This document shows, piece after piece, positions 6,016 through 6,162 of a stretch of DNA of 6,162 nt; position 1 is the stretch's first letter, and each line of letters starts with the position of its first letter. The notes beneath the pieces are model-generated. The model was given only the letters and a program-made list of their open reading frames with translations. It was not told the DNA's origin and ran no database searches. Source of the DNA: JAHRAH01 sp051009015 (lineage in GTDB: Bacteria > Pseudomonadota > Gammaproteobacteria > Tethybacterales > Persebacteraceae); assembly GCA_051009015.1 (NCBI GenBank), contig JBPCWZ010000154.1, forward strand, positions 1 through 6,162, given 5' to 3'. The position numbers and the translations under genes were made by a program.

Positions 6016-6073
6016 GGGGGGCGGGGCGGGTGTTAGCGGCTTTTGCCGATAACGGGATTATGCAAAGGTCTAA

Positions 6074-6122
6074 GCCGTGCGCCGTGCGCCGTGCGCCGTG
6101 CGCCGTGCGCCGTGCGCCGTGC
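6074..6122 (+). repeat. Heptamer tandem repeat, seven perfect copies of GCCGTGC
   Basis: Seven uninterrupted, identical copies of GCCGTGC fill 49 bp. Because seven is not a multiple of three, all three frames read through it as a seven-codon-period peptide. Such pure short arrays change copy number by slippage. It lies 16 bp from the possible gene end at 6139 and about 630 bp upstream of the dehydrogenase. Confidence 0.97.
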
Positions 6123-6138
6123 AATGATAAACGACAAG

Positions 6139-6162
6139 TTAAACATGCTCAATAGCATCGCC
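6139..6162 (-). CDS. Possible 3' end of an upstream minus-strand gene
   Basis: Read on the minus strand from the window edge, the last codons give GDAIEHV and then TAA (6141-6139). This looks like a plausible C terminus and fits the strand of the operon, but only seven codons are visible. The alternative is a plus-strand start at 6145 (ATG, MLNSIA) with no clear ribosome site. The sequence cannot decide between them. Confidence 0.25.
   Translation of the reverse strand, partial: GDAIEHV

Larger units (their letters stand above)
5441..6138. other. Gene-free, repeat-rich intergenic region
   Basis: About 700 bp with no credible gene. It holds four hairpin repeats, an 18 bp tandem array, two copies of a three-way-junction module and a heptamer array, listed separately. 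Open frames crossing it on both strands encode only repeat-derived strings such as WIPAFAGMT, HSRESGNP and VIPAKAGIQ, which are well-known translation by-products of this repeat family, or PPPSSF and CAVRRAP periodic peptides. Between 5531 and 5675 there is low-complexity DNA with T-runs at about 5586-5593 and 5615-5620 and a weak inverted repeat GCAAAAC/GTTTTGC (5604-5610 with 5624-5630), but no convincing terminator. Confidence 0.8.

Noticed and set aside
6033..6060. Intrinsic terminator near CGGCTTTTGCCG
   Set aside because: The stem is only four base pairs and no T-run follows on either strand.
5459..6124. Minus-strand open frame of 221 codons across the intergenic region
   Set aside because: It is made almost wholly of translated repeats (heptamer array, hairpin repeats, 18 bp array), giving periodic peptides such as ARRTAHG and PPPSSF; no gene-like part remains.
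5646..6155. Plus-strand open frame of 169 codons across the same repeats
   Set aside because: Same reason: the peptide consists of repeat translations (DSRFRGND, FPRKWES, WIPAFAGMT, CAVRRAP).
6145..6162. Plus-strand gene start (ATG at 6145)
   Set aside because: Only six codons are visible and no clear ribosome site precedes it; the minus-strand reading with a stop at 6139 is at least as plausible.

Overview
This GC-rich window looks like a chromosomal stretch of a proteobacterium. The protein set (an alpha-ketoglutaric-semialdehyde-type aldehyde dehydrogenase, a peptidase M19 homologue, a large conserved protein of unknown function and a DUF3726-type protein) matches clusters I recall from alphaproteobacteria. 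That placement rests on memory of families, not on a search.

Layout: every supported gene is on the minus strand, so the operon reads from right to left. From its 5' end it holds an aldehyde dehydrogenase (5440-3989), an M19 dipeptidase homologue (4014-3010, 26 bp overlap), an unrecognised conserved protein of 564 aa (3035-1341, again a 26 bp overlap), a DUF3726-like protein (1350-616, overlap of 10 bp or an ATGA junction) and, after a 36 bp gap, an unrecognised gene that runs off the left edge (579-1). The overlaps and the near absence of Shine-Dalgarno sequences suggest one transcript with coupled translation. A TATAAT box ends 6 nt before the first ATG, so that mRNA may be leaderless.

Function: the dehydrogenase probably oxidises a semialdehyde (perhaps alpha-ketoglutarate semialdehyde) to the acid with NAD(P)+. 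The M19 homologue may act on a small amide or dipeptide, but three of its five canonical metal ligands are replaced. A catabolic route for an amino-acid-like compound, for example a hydroxyproline-type substrate, is a reasonable inference. The two middle proteins have no function I can name.

Right end (5441-6138): about 700 bp without a credible gene, packed with repeats. It has four copies of a hairpin with core ATTCCCGCTTTCGCGGGAAT, like the dispersed repeats common in proteobacteria (Neisseria dRS3 type); an 18 bp tandem array that begins in one arm of that hairpin; a 95 bp module present twice that folds as a perfect three-way junction followed by the hairpin, its two copies differing in loops, linkers and one compensated base pair; and seven copies of the heptamer GCCGTGC. 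Reading frames across this region are by-products of the repeats. The last 24 bases may be the 3' end of another minus-strand gene.
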